From contig OY540822.1 of the NCBI GenBank assembly GCA_961205875.1, forward strand, positions 9,426,501 through 9,490,500: 64,000 nt of DNA, in the 5' to 3' direction. Under the pieces are notes generated by a model. It saw nothing but the letters and a program-made list of their open reading frames with translations, was not told where the DNA came from and did no database searches. The position numbers and the translations under genes were made by a program. Of this stretch, positions 35,201 to 44,944 are shown in pieces (position 1 is the stretch's first letter; every line of letters starts with the position of its first letter). The stretch is from Sialis fuliginosa. Its lineage: Eukaryota > Arthropoda > Insecta > Megaloptera > Sialidae.

Positions 35201-36354
35201 ATACCCATTTCACCGAATAATGACAACATTAATAATATAATAATATTAAATTAGACAATAATGTTATTATAAAATTCAGAAAGTATTTACTCATTGAAAT
35301 ATGAATCTGATGAAAAATATGAATAGAATATATTTGGTAGAAAATTGAACTAATTCTATATAACTGTTTTTGCCCATATGGGACATAGAAGTGTGAGTGA
35401 GAGGGCAATAAGAACAGAGTAAAAAAATCTTGAAATTAAAGTACCTATATCATATTGTTAGCAATAGTTTTAAAGTATACATTTTCATGATTCAACGTTT
35501 CGTGAACTTTAAAAAAATTATAACAAATAAAGGAGTAGAGTTACATGTATGTAACATTTTATGTAAAAAGGCCTAAAATTGATGTAAAAAAATTGTTGAT
35601 CCGACAGAGGTATTGACTGGCACCTTGTCAGGTCAACCTCCCGAATAAGATAAAAATTCAATCGGAATAATTTTTCAAACCACTACGCTATATATGATTT
35701 TTTAATAAATAATGAAGTGTTTTAAGTTATAAATTAAAATTAAAAATCTTTTAAATCGCGATTTAATTATTCTTTTAAATCTATTTATTAGAGATTATTT
35801 AAAAAATAGTCTTTGTAAAACTTTTATCTGTTAGTATTGATTTTTTTAATTCTTGATCTTTCTTAAATTAGAATTTACAGTTCCATAGTTCTATGTTGTC
35901 TGATAGGAGGCTCTATTTTTTACATATTTGTATTATAATATTGCATAATTATTGTAGGCTTTAAAAGCATCGTTAGAAAATGAAGCACATATTCATCAGG
36001 CAACTTTAGAAAAATATGAAGATGATTCAGTATTTTTTTTAGCTTATAGTCAGGTACAAAAATTTATGAAATTTTTATTGAACTAGAGAATTATTAATGT
36101 ATGTATTTGTTTGTTTTAGAGTCAATGTTCTTTAGTAACTCCACAGTACGAATTTCTGCAAAATACTGTAAAAGCAAATTTAATAGAAAAAGCAAGGTAA
36201 CGATTTAGTGAATAGAATTTATTTATTTCAGGTAACAGGTATACAATATAATTTATTTGTTTACAGATTAATGATTGCTTGGACTCAGTTAAAATCATTT
36301 TCTACATCACTTTCTTGTTCGTTTGATCTGCAACAGTGCCATGATATATTTTAG
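29279..36354 (+). CDS. Neprilysin-like M13 peptidase homologue lacking its catalytic residues (5'-incomplete)
   Basis: Ten exons join in phase: 29279-29493, 30256-30459, 30527-30758, 31738-31955, 32527-32708, 33147-33263, 34440-34704, 35958-36053, 36120-36196, 36267-36354 (TAG). They give ~563 residues; full M13 proteins have ~700-780, so the N-terminal anchor and first ~150-190 residues are missing. Family landmarks include GGWSVLREW, the PAGLGLPDRSFYY block, FFNVRYPK and FFLAYSQSQC. Active M13 enzymes use HEXXH plus ENxxD. Aligned from 'PKSVIFGRLGID' without gaps, HEITH becomes TAVAS; ENIAD appears as LNSII; the NAYY substrate motif is NVAYSP; the C-terminal CRVW is CHDIF. Zinc binding and catalysis should therefore be absent. 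The open frames and clean splice sites argue against a simple pseudogene. Inactive neprilysin-like proteins are known in insects, some linked to reproduction. Its role here is unknown; peptide binding or a secreted scaffold role is only inference. Confidence 0.9.
29555..30180. mobile_element. hAT-type element in M13 intron 1
   Basis: Ends CATGGGTGTACCCAGG and CCTGGGTACGCCCATG. The 8-bp target duplication GTAATGCT is perfect (29547-29554, 30181-30188). It is 626 bp with G-rich sub-terminal tracts and no transposase. Confidence 0.88.
31054..31274. mobile_element. hAT-type MITE in M13 intron 3
   Basis: Ends TAGGGTGACCAG and CTGGTCACCCTA. Target duplication AACATCTC / AACATCTG (7 of 8). Same family as 3280-3485. 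Confidence 0.85.
31302..31410. repeat. Repeat shared with 27140-27236
   Basis: Begins 'gtccggtattataaaggagc' and ends 'gaatttagagcagtgaca'; it lies in M13 intron 3. Confidence 0.75.
32724..33094. mobile_element. hAT-type MITE in M13 intron 5
   Basis: Ends CAGGGCTTCGAACCGG and CGGTTCGAAGCCCTG. The 8-bp target duplication ATAAAAAT is perfect (32716-32723, 33095-33102). The inner arms are strings of 'accggaa/ccgaaa' words. It starts only 15 bases after the exon donor. Confidence 0.9.
33284..34036. mobile_element. hAT-type element in M13 intron 6
   Basis: A 19-bp perfect terminal inverted repeat CATAGACATAGAGAATGGA (33284-33302, 34018-34036). The 8-bp target duplication ATATTAAC is perfect (33276-33283, 34037-34044). 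No transposase frame. Confidence 0.9.
34803..35626. repeat. Large imperfect palindrome in M13 intron 7
   Basis: Ends AAGGTGCCAGTCGATACC and GGTATTGACTGGCACCTT. Inner blocks are inverted too ('catgtaactctactccttta', 'ctcactcacacttctacg', 'gcccatatggg'). A family C hairpin (34964-35085) lies in the left arm and is not mirrored, so it inserted later. Confidence 0.8.
34964..35085. repeat. Family C element, copy 2
   Basis: 'gatcttggcttctgggtgta' to a 16-bp-arm palindrome at 35053-35085 (GGGCTCTTCTAAAAGTGC and its complement). A short frame across it is an artefact. Confidence 0.65.
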
Positions 36355-36447
36355 AAAAATGTATGCTTTTATTTGATAACATTTCACAGAGTATATGAAT
36401 TTCAAATACACAAAATTATTTTAATTTAATGACAATATATAGGGCTA

Positions 36448-36453
36448 AATAAA
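36448..36453 (+). terminator. AATAAA poly(A) signal of the M13 gene
   Basis: First AATAAA after the TAG at 36352-36354, repeated at 36455-36460; ~95-base 3' UTR inferred. Confidence 0.55.
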
Positions 36454-36863
36454 AAATAAATATTAACATTGATTCTACTATCTGAATTATAAATTTCGTG
36501 GCTATTTATTTAAATATAAATTTGATAAAAGTGATTGTTGTCTTCCTTACGTTTTATTCTTCCTATTTTAATTAATATTTATTAGTTTATTACTATTTGA
36601 AATCCATATATTTTATTTTGTAATATTTTATGAAAGTATAGTTATTTATCGTAACTATCTTGATAATTTTGTAAGTTATATTTTGGGTTTTATTTATTTT
36701 TTAACCTCGAGAATTAAATATTTTATCAAAATATAGTTTTTTAACATTCAACAATATTCCTATTTCTTTAAAATTTTATAAAATTGAGGTAAGTACTTCA
36801 TATTAAGTTATATCATATGTAGTTCAACATGCTAATTTTTAAAAATTCAGATCAATTATGTTA

Positions 36864-36903
36864 TGGATCCGAATGCAACTTTTTTTGGGCATATTTGGAA
36901 TCA
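36864..36903. repeat. Arm of a 38-bp inverted repeat with 38578-38616
   Basis: 'ggatccgaatgcaac' … 'gggcatatttggaatca' is mirrored at 38578-38616 with three or four differences. The next words 'gggtgccctaatacacacg' recur directly at 38911 ('gggtaccctaatacatacg'), so the satellite and left part of the 38-kb element share a common older framework. Confidence 0.75.
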
Positions 36904-36941
36904 GGGTGCCCTAATACACACGTAACACTACGGCACATTTT

Positions 36942-37590
36942 TTTATGCGGATTTTAAGTTTCTAGCCTCGAAAATGACCACTTATGGACTAGTATTAAGT
37001 GAAAATCAAAAATATATACGGTAAAGACTGTTTACGCGGATTTGAAGTTTCTAGTCTCGAAAATGACCACTTATGGACTAGTACTAAGTGAAAATCAAAA
37101 ATATACAATAGAGTCTCTGTTTATGCGGATTTTAAGTTTCTAGTCTCGAAAATGACCACTTATGGACTAGTACTAAGTGAAAATCAAAAATATACAGTAG
37201 AGTCTCTGTTTACGCGGATTTTAAGTTTCTAGTCTCGAAAATGACCACTTATGGACTAGTATTAAGTGAAAATCAAAAAAATATATGATAAAGATCTGTT
37301 TACGCGGATTTGAAGTTTCTAGTCTCGAAAATGACCACTTATGGACTAGTATTAAGTGAAAATCAAAAAAATATATGATAAAGTATCTGTTTACGCGGAT
37401 TTGAAGTTTCTAGTCTCGAAAATGACCACTTATGGACTAGTACTAAGTGACAATCAAAAATATATACAGTAGAGTCTCTGTTTACGCGGATTTGAAGTTT
37501 CTTGTCTCGAAAATGACCACTTATGGACTATTACTTAGTGAAAATCAAAAATATATACAGGGTGTTCTCTCTTTACGCGGATTTGAAGTA
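36942..37590. repeat. Tandem satellite, 7 units of 89-91 bp plus a partial
   Basis: Unit starts ('tttaYgcggattt') at 36942, 37031, 37120, 37209, 37299, 37390, 37481 and 37572. Each unit contains 'cttatggactagtactaagt', a short palindromic core (CACTTA..TAAGTG). Identity is ~92-97%. The array is followed at 37597-37620 by a bare family A right end ('gactggtgccactacctta'). Confidence 0.9.
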
Positions 37591-37967
37591 AGTCATATCC
37601 AAGACTGGTGCCACTACCTTATTATAATATATTAACATAATATAAAATTTTTATTCAATTGATTGTATACGTATTAGTATTAGTATTTATTAATAGTTTA
37701 TTGATAGATAGTGATTTGAACTCATCTGATTACTTTCAAATTTCTTCATAATATATAGTGTATCTTTAATTCTTGAGAGGGGTAGACGAGACCCCAAGGA
37801 CCCCCCCTTCTCCCTTTATATACTCGCCTGCACGCATACTGAAACAAAAGGTAAATGGTTTAGGTACTTGTATATTATGTACATATATAAAAATAAATAA
37901 AACACTGAATATAATTTCATCTTGTTTTTATTTAATTTTCAGCAGTACATAGTACAATACTGTATAT

Positions 37968-38083
37968 CTGTGTAGATAAACAGGTAACATAAAACTAATT
38001 AAGAACATCTATATAGATAAATAGATGTTATAAATTCAGTAAGTTAATAAACATACGTATTATATCTGTGTAGATAAACAGGT
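37968..38083 (+). repeat. Hairpin-motif block 1 (outer left arm)
   Basis: Three hairpins with loop G/ATAGATAA: 37968-37983 (CTGT/ACAG), 38006-38027 (CATCTAT/ATAGATG) and 38066-38081 (CTGT/ACAG). Confidence 0.85.
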
Positions 38084-38370
38084 ATACATATCAAATATTA
38101 ATTTAATATAATTATGATATAAAAATTAAATCGCATATAAATACAAGTGGCGCCATCCCTCTTTGAAAAGCAACACTACTAATTACAGATTTCTGCATTA
38201 TCGAAATTATAGTTCATATAAATGAGATATAATGTACGCACCTCCACCATATGGTGTAGGTGCACCTATAATACATAGCATGTATGTATGTATCAACAAT
38301 GACGCCATGTAATAAGTAAGTATGCATGTATTATTTATAAAAAAGGTAAGTACAGTGAATAGTACAATAC

Positions 38371-38496
38371 TCTATACCTGTGTAGATAAACAGGCTACAA
38401 AAAAACAATTAAGAGCATCTATGTAGATAAATAGATGTTATAAATCCAGTAAGTTAATAAACATACGTATTATACCTGTGTAGATAAACAGGTATA
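38371..38496 (+). repeat. Hairpin-motif block 2 (inner left arm)
   Basis: Three hairpins around GTAGATAA: 38377-38394 (CCTGT/ACAGG), 38416-38437 (CATCTAT/ATAGATG) and 38471-38496 (TATACCTGT/ACAGGTATA, 9 bp perfect). Confidence 0.9.
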
Positions 38497-39712
38497 TTAT
38501 AAAATCAAATCGCATATATTCAATATAAGGGTGTATCGGATTTTGTACTGAAAAATACACCTATTTCAGTTTCATTTGGAAAAAATATGATTCCAAATAT
38601 GCCCATAAAAAGTTGCGCTCGGATCGATAAAACGGTTTTTTATCAACTTTTGTCTTAAACAATTTCATCAAATTTTGAACCAGTGAATTGATTTAAAATC
38701 TATTATCATTTATGATATCTACGAGTCATATTACATACAATGGAGTGTCAATTATTTTCAAATTCAATAAGGATGTGTTTTTCAGTGCGGTAATTGATAC
38801 ACCCATTTTGAATTTGAAAATATTTGATCTCATATATTACACAAGATTAAATTTCCTTCGTTTGTTAAAAATTTCAAGTTAATTTTTTAGACAAATTTTG
38901 ATAAAAAACAGGGTACCCTAATACATACGATTGCGTCTAACTTGTTTAGAAAAATTGGCTTAGTCGGAATGGCTTCTGAAAAAATTATCGAAATTTTTAA
39001 AGTACATGTAACGACATCTAGCGTGAAAACTGGCTGAATTATATTGTTATGTAGTTCAAGCATGGTCCAAGCCACAAATTATTAAATACATATAATAAAA
39101 AGCTAATACAGGACAAACGATCGCGACAGTACATCTGGGAACTTTCTGGTTAAGTTGTGCGCATTCGATCAGTCGTTTTTCAACTTTCGCGCAGGTAACA
39201 ACTGACATTTGCTATTGTTAATTATTATATGTAAAAATATCGAATTAAATACGGTTTGCTGTGTCATTATAACATGCCACAATCAATGTGTCAGTGTTAA
39301 CAAAGGGAACAGTGAGATAACTTCTCATGTGTAAGTATTTATATTTTCAAATATTTTGTACGGCATATTTATTATTATTGTTCTCTGCGCATGCTCGAAC
39401 AGAACCAGATTTACTGTTATGTGATATTAAAGTGTAAATTTATTTAGGTATTATTTTTTTTATATACAATTTATATTTGCAAATAAATAACTGTTATAAA
39501 TAAAATAATATTTATTATTTTACCGCCGACAAACTCTCACTGTGTAGTGTTAAAATTGTCTTATGAGCCTTTTATTATTTTTAATGTTCTGTGGTTCAAG
39601 CTGTTTCTGCTAGATTTTTTAAATTTCAATATATTTTTCAGAAGCCATTCCGACTAAGACAATTTTTTAAATAGAGTTTAGTATTTGATAATATCATATA
39701 TTAAACATATGT

Positions 39713-39832
39713 AAACCTGTTTATCTACACAGGTTTAATACGTATGTTTATTAATTTACTGAATTTATAACATCTATTTATCTACATAGATGCTCTTAAT
39801 TAGTTATTTGTTACCTGTTTATCTGCACAGGT
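39713..39832 (-). repeat. Hairpin-motif block 3 (inner right arm, inverted)
   Basis: On the + strand the loop reads TTATCTAC: 39713-39736 (AAACCTGT/ACAGGTTT), 39771-39792 (CATCTAT/ATAGATG) and 39813-39832 (ACCTGT/ACAGGT, loop TTATCTGC). Confidence 0.9.
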
Positions 39833-40077
39833 TATAAAATATTGTATAATTGAAAATTACTTACCTTATATATATCGATGCACCTATTGTTAAAATACTT
39901 TTTATTGTATTGTGAATAATAAAAAAATAAAATAAAACAGTACATTTTGGGATTCGAACACTGAACCCTAGGGTTGCGAGGGAGGTAAATACATGTGAGC
40001 TAAATTTTTTTAAGGTATTTTGAACTGATGTTTTCTCAAAAGATACGTTTTTTTTAGACCACTGAATATTTCGTGGG

Positions 40078-40096
40078 TGGGGGGGGGGGGGAGGGT
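40078..40096. repeat. Poly-G tract
   Basis: A run of about twelve or more G inside 'gtgggtggg…gaggg'; prone to slippage and a potential G-quadruplex on this strand. Confidence 0.8.
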
Positions 40097-40429
40097 CGTC
40101 GTCGATATCTGAATTAAGAAATTGGTTCGTGTTTGACGATGTATAACTTTGTAACTAATAATCACATAATTTTCTAAATGGTTTTAAAATGTTCGTTATT
40201 TAATCTAGTTTTATGTATTCGAAATTCAACTCAATAATTTTTTAGTTACAGCTTTAACGTAAAGTAAGTTAAAAGAGATAGAAATGCTGACTTTGTTGAC
40301 TTTATTAAATTTTTTTAATAAGATTATTAATATGTGTTTCCTACGTAAATTTTTTATCAATATGTATTCATTAAAATTATATACTTACTATCTAATAATT
40401 TTATATTATTATTTGTTAATACTATAGTC

Positions 40430-41170
40430 TCCAAAATTAATAAATTGCGTCATATTTACATTCAATTTTAAAATATTTTTATTGTACCAATTAGATAAGT
40501 TAGTCATTGTTAGTTTAAGTAAAGAATTATTGCCAAGAGTGTTAAATATGATTGATGTATCGTCTGCATATGTACATAACTATTTTGTTGTTTATTATTT
40601 TAGGTAAATCATTCATATATATTATAAATAATAAAGGAATTGATCCTTGTAATACGCATTTATTTATTATTTAGTAATGTTATTTTCGAAAAAGTGTCAG
40701 TCATGTTATTGTTTATCATCTTAATTTTAACTATTTGTTCTCTTGTTAAATTAATAAGAGAGTATATTAATTTTAGTGCAAGTCCCCATATTCGAAAGCT
40801 TTTGATAGGATTAGAAATGCAACCATTTTTATTATTCCATAAATTTATAAAATATTTGTAATAGCTTTAAAAATGGCATTAGATGTTGATGATTCTTTAA
40901 TGAAACCAAATTGTGATTTATAAATTATTATTGCTATCAAAAAAATGTAAAAGTCTATTAAGAATTTTTTTACAAAATTTTTTCATAATTATCCATTGAC
41001 TTTTTATTGCCTTTTTGAATATGGGAACAACAATTGCTGTTTTTAATTTGTATGGATATATACCTAATGATAAACAACGATTAAAAATATATCTTAAAGT
41101 ATATGTAATTAATGAAGCGCAATATTTTATAATAAAATATAAAAATATATATAACTTCATCCCATCCAAT
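40430..41170 (-). pseudogene. Decayed non-LTR (LINE) reverse transcriptase fragment
   Basis: Read on the minus strand in several frames, the region shows successive reverse transcriptase landmarks: 'LGIYPYKLKTAIVVPIFKK' (40990-41110), 'QFGFIKESSTSNAIFKAI' (~40860-40915), then 'QGSIPLLFIIYMNDLPKI' (~40600-40640) and a YADD-type catalytic box at ~40570 displaced by a 4-base frame change. Order and spacing fit a jockey/CR1-like LINE RT that would polymerise cDNA from its own RNA. Frameshifts and stops make it dead. No endonuclease or tail is visible. Plus-strand frames at 40640-40861 and 41015-41305 are shadows. Confidence 0.75.
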
Positions 41171-41461
41171 AAAATATATATTTTTAAAATTTTAAATCGT
41201 ATTGTAAATTTCAGAATTACTTCATTATTTATTATTGATTTTGAATATATTTATATGAGAGCATATTTTGTACCAAGTGTGCTTTATTTTGTATTTTATA
41301 TATAAATAATAAAGATCGATTTTTTTTAAACTACTGTCTTTTTATTTTCTCTCTTTTCAGATCGACCTCAGTTATTTTTAGAACTTACAAAAAGCATCTA
41401 TGTCAATAAGTAGATGTATTCATATATTAAACATACTAAATGATGTACTGATAAAAAAAAT

Positions 41462-42172
41462 GTTGCTATGGTAACTCCATCTAGCGGCAAAATGATCAAC
41501 TATCGGAAATCGTGACGTCATTAGCCGAGATAAGCTCCGAAATCTGAAATTTTTGCTGTTATATAATGAAAACGGAGCTTGTCTTGGCTAAGTTTATTTA
41601 TCTTTGAAGTAGTGGCGACATCTTGCGGCAAACTGATGAACTACCAAAAATCGTGACGTCATTAGCCGAGATAAGCTCCGAAATCTGAAATTTTTGGTGT
41701 TATATAATGAAAACGGAGCTTATCTCGGCTAAGTTTTTTTTGCTTGATAATAGTGGCGCCATCTTGCGGCAAAATGATGAACTACCAAAAATCGTGACGT
41801 CATTAGCCGAGATAAGCTCCGAAATCTGAAATTTTTGGTGTTATATAATGAAAACGGAGCTTATCTCGGCTAAGTTTTTTTTGCTTGATAATAGTGGCGC
41901 CATCTAGCGGCAAAATGATGAACTACCAAAAATCGTGACGTCATTAGCCGAGATAAGCTCCGAAATCTGAAATTTTTGGTGTTATATAATGAAAACGGAG
42001 CTTATCTCGGCTAAGTTTTTTTTGCTTGATAATAGTGGCGCCGTCTAGCGGCAAAATGATGAACTGCCAAAAATCGTGACGTCATTAGCCGAGATAAGCT
42101 CCGAAATCTGAAATTTTTAGTGTTATATAATGAAAACGGAGCTTATCTCGGCTAATGACTTCACGATTTTTT
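41462..42172. repeat. 141-bp tandem array, each unit a hairpin
   Basis: Five units start ('cgtgacgtcattagccgag') at 41511, 41652, 41793, 41934 and 42075, an exact 141-bp period. Each has a 19-bp stem TTAGCCGAGATAAGCTCCG with its complement 33 bases later (41662-41680 with 41714-41732); the first unit has two mismatches. In the last unit the stem extends to ~35 bp. Each unit also has TGACGTCA, a CRE-like palindrome. Confidence 0.92.
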
Positions 42173-42177
42173 TTTAA

Positions 42178-42307
42178 TATACCTGTTTATCTACACAAGT
42201 ATAACAAGCAGGTTTATTAAATGACTGAATTTATAACATCTATTTATCTACATAGATGCTCTTAATTAATTCAATATTAACTGTTTATCTACACTGATAA
42301 ACAGTAT
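42178..42307 (-). repeat. Hairpin-motif block 4 (outer right arm, inverted)
   Basis: 42181-42200 (ACCTGT/ACAAGT, one mismatch), 42237-42258 (CATCTAT/ATAGATG, perfect) and 42280-42305, where the usual site is altered but a new 10-bp stem ACTGTTTATC/GATAAACAGT is formed. Confidence 0.85.
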
Positions 42308-42450
42308 TGTAGTATACAAATAATACTTATACATATAGAAATTGCTGAAAATAAAATAAAGAGAAGATAATATTATATTCAGTATTTTATTTTTTTAATT
42401 ATAATATACAAGATCCTAAGACATTTACTTATTGTTTCGGTATGCTTGAT

Positions 42451-43200
42451 ATATATCGGACAGTTACATACTTTGTAACTCTCCTTGGTTTTCCTGCTTT
42501 TGTGTTTATTGTAAATTAAATGCAAGAAAAAATACTAACGTCCAGAACATTCGTAATATTTAGTTGTTATAACGACTGGTCACTAATTTTACGGCACAGT
42601 ACTTCCTGTTCACTGAAATGAGAAAAATTTACACAAATAATAACAATATATTTTATTTCAGTAGTATACAAAAACTATGTACAAATGCAAAGTTACACAA
42701 ATGTAAATAATTATAATAAAAACCCTTGAATTATTTTGACAATACAAGTAAATAAAATAATTAATAAATTATATTATAAGCAGACAAAAAATCTGTATTT
42801 GTACATATGTTAAAATATTTAATTTGGCGATACACTTTTAGATATGCTACCTAAATTGGTGAAAACGGAACAAAAATAAGATGCCTTGACTGCATTTCTT
42901 ATAAAGAATATTTTTATTAATAAATAGGCATTACGAAACTCTAAAAATAGTTTTTGGTCACAAAATCCACAGAAAAAATGGTTTTGGGTCTTATTTTCTA
43001 TTAAAATAATATTATGAGTATTCAAGTAGAAGTGAAACAACATCTGACGACTCGTTTTATTCCTCTTAGGCCACAACACAGTTACAAAAAGTATTTAATC
43101 TTATAGAAAATTGAATCCTATTTGTTCATACAGTGTAAAATTCCCCAATTAAATCATAGCAATATAATAACTCAGTAAAGGTTTCAATATTAGAAAAATG
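42451..43200. other. Gene-free interval with a direct repeat
   Basis: 42570-42678 ('cgactggtcactaatttta' to 'atttcagtagtatac') recurs at 44152-44268 at ~80%. An 86-codon minus-strand frame (42819-43079) has no recognisable domain and is not called. Confidence 0.5.
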
Positions 43201-43204
43201 GGCT

Positions 43205-43549
43205 AATACCGAGACTCTGGGGGTCCTCTGTCAGATTTGTGAAAAATCACGTATATAGTTATTCAGAATAGGGTTGACGCGCATGCGTGACTAGATCAGT
43301 GTTAACAACTTTTATAAATCACGCATTTTATAAAACGACTGGCCACGTTTAGCTGTGTTATATTTAATTATTTAGTTTAAGTTAGAGTAGTCCAGGTAGA
43401 TTTGGTTCCCTTTCAGGTAGGGTTAGGTTAGGTTTATTAATTGCACTAAATAATATATTAACATAGATACAACATACTCTACTCTATTCTAACACATCAA
43501 CACGTGACTTTTAGAGTTTTTGACAGAGGACCCCCAGAGTCTCCGTATT
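43205..43549. mobile_element. MITE with 29-bp terminal inverted repeats
   Basis: 43211-43233 (GAGACTCTGGGGGTCCTC...) is perfectly complementary to 43521-43543, and the match extends to 29 bp with one mismatch. The interior includes 'ttctaacacatcaacacgtg', also found near 57470 and 57670 in the other orientation. Confidence 0.85.
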
Positions 43550-44944
43550 TACCGAAAAATGTATTTGATATTCAGAACACCCTCATCAGAGGGCTTAAAG
43601 TTTCATTATTTATTAATTTACGGGCTAACAGCTCTTAACAATTGGTTGATGTGAATTTATAAATATATACAGGATTTTATATAAAAGAATATGTAAACAA
43701 ACTATATTTAATGAACGAAATGTCCATTCAATCCAGCAGGTATAATTATTTACTTAATTTGATAATTAAAAATCAAACCTGCAATTGCTTGGCAGACAGA
43801 CATTTAGTCTAGCATAATTCCACTCAACTTCTCCAAGTTATCGAGAAATCAAAATTCCGTAAACAGTACGTTACATTTACAATCCAGAGTTTATGCGTTT
43901 CCTGTTTCAGATTCCAAAGAAATTATCAAAATGTTTCATTCGTTCACTGAAATATAATTGCATATTAAACACTTTCAAAGTTTAATTGTTTCGATAGACT
44001 AACCGATATTGGAAATGTGTATAGCTATACACTGAATTGAAGTTTCCTCTTGCAAATCCACATCAGTTATTACTTTCATTTCATAATTTGACAGATGCTA
44101 CCCAGAATATGGTAAAGGCGAGAAAAAAAACATTCGTTGTAGGTTAGGTAACGACTGGTTGGTAATTTTATGGCAAAGTACCTACTGTTGACTGAAATGA
44201 AAACATTTTACACAAATAATTACAATATATCTTATACATATCATATTATTTCAGTAGTATACAGTATATTCAACAATAAAAACTTATGATTTTGACATTA
44301 AAATCCACAGCCAATCAAATGTGACTGACATCAGCGCCATCGTTGTTCGTGTAGCAAAAATGTAAACTAATGATCCACCCACGCAATAAAATAAGCTTCG
44401 TTCACAACGAGCAATTTAAATTGAAAATAATTGATTCGAGATGTTTTACATAATATACTACTTAAAAAAAAACTCACAATACTTTAAAATAATCATGGGA
44501 ATATTTATTTCAACATTTAATACTTAAATATATCAAATTAAAATGTAACAAATAAGAATGCCATGTGAACGATTCTTAATTACCAAATTATTCAGCGACC
44601 AATGAAACGTTCAGAGTCAATCAGATAAATTTAAATTGAGAATGTATAATGTACCGATACTTTGCGAGTTAATTTAAATATTTTCGAGTTGTTTTCAGGA
44701 AAATAGAATTTGTTTTGACAGTACATTTATTCAACATTGTCTATACTAGTATGATGAGAATATAATACGTCTAGTTATTTTGAATCATAGTGCAATTTGT
44801 GTTGGTACCTCTGACGTTATCTTTAATGTCATGTGACAGTCAGGAAAAACATGAGTATTCTGTGATACATACTGTTGTTTTAAATAGATAAGTTTCATTA
44901 TTCTCTGGATTCTCTATTCAATATTTACATAATTATATGACAAA
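43550..44944. other. Upstream region of the selenophosphate synthetase gene
   Basis: Holds the second direct-repeat copy (44152-44268). No TATA box at a useful distance or other gene is evident. The 44290-44420 part is slightly GC-richer. Confidence 0.4.

Larger units (their letters stand above)
37815..42450. mobile_element. Large nested inverted-repeat element with hairpin-bearing arms
   Basis: The outer arms (37815-38095 and 42178-42450) are inverted, sharing 'cactgaatataat', 'ttttattt.attttcagca', 'acaatactgt' and the hairpin motif block. An inner pair of inverted arms lies at 38340-38500 and 39713-39880, and a third at 38935-39000 with 39618-39680 ('ttggcttagtcggaatggct'). The centre holds a decayed LINE RT and a 141-bp satellite. 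No transposase was recognised. Outer boundaries are approximate. Confidence 0.65.

Noticed and set aside
39160..39205. ATCAGTC initiator-like site and a nearby donor (gcgcaggtaac) as an internal promoter of the nested element.
   Set aside because: There is no TATA or downstream element and no open frame to drive, so it may be chance.
41345..41410. Acceptor-like 'ctcttttcag' followed by a 17-codon frame to TAG as a last transposase exon.
   Set aside because: No upstream exon with a matching donor and no recognisable transposase; too short to support.
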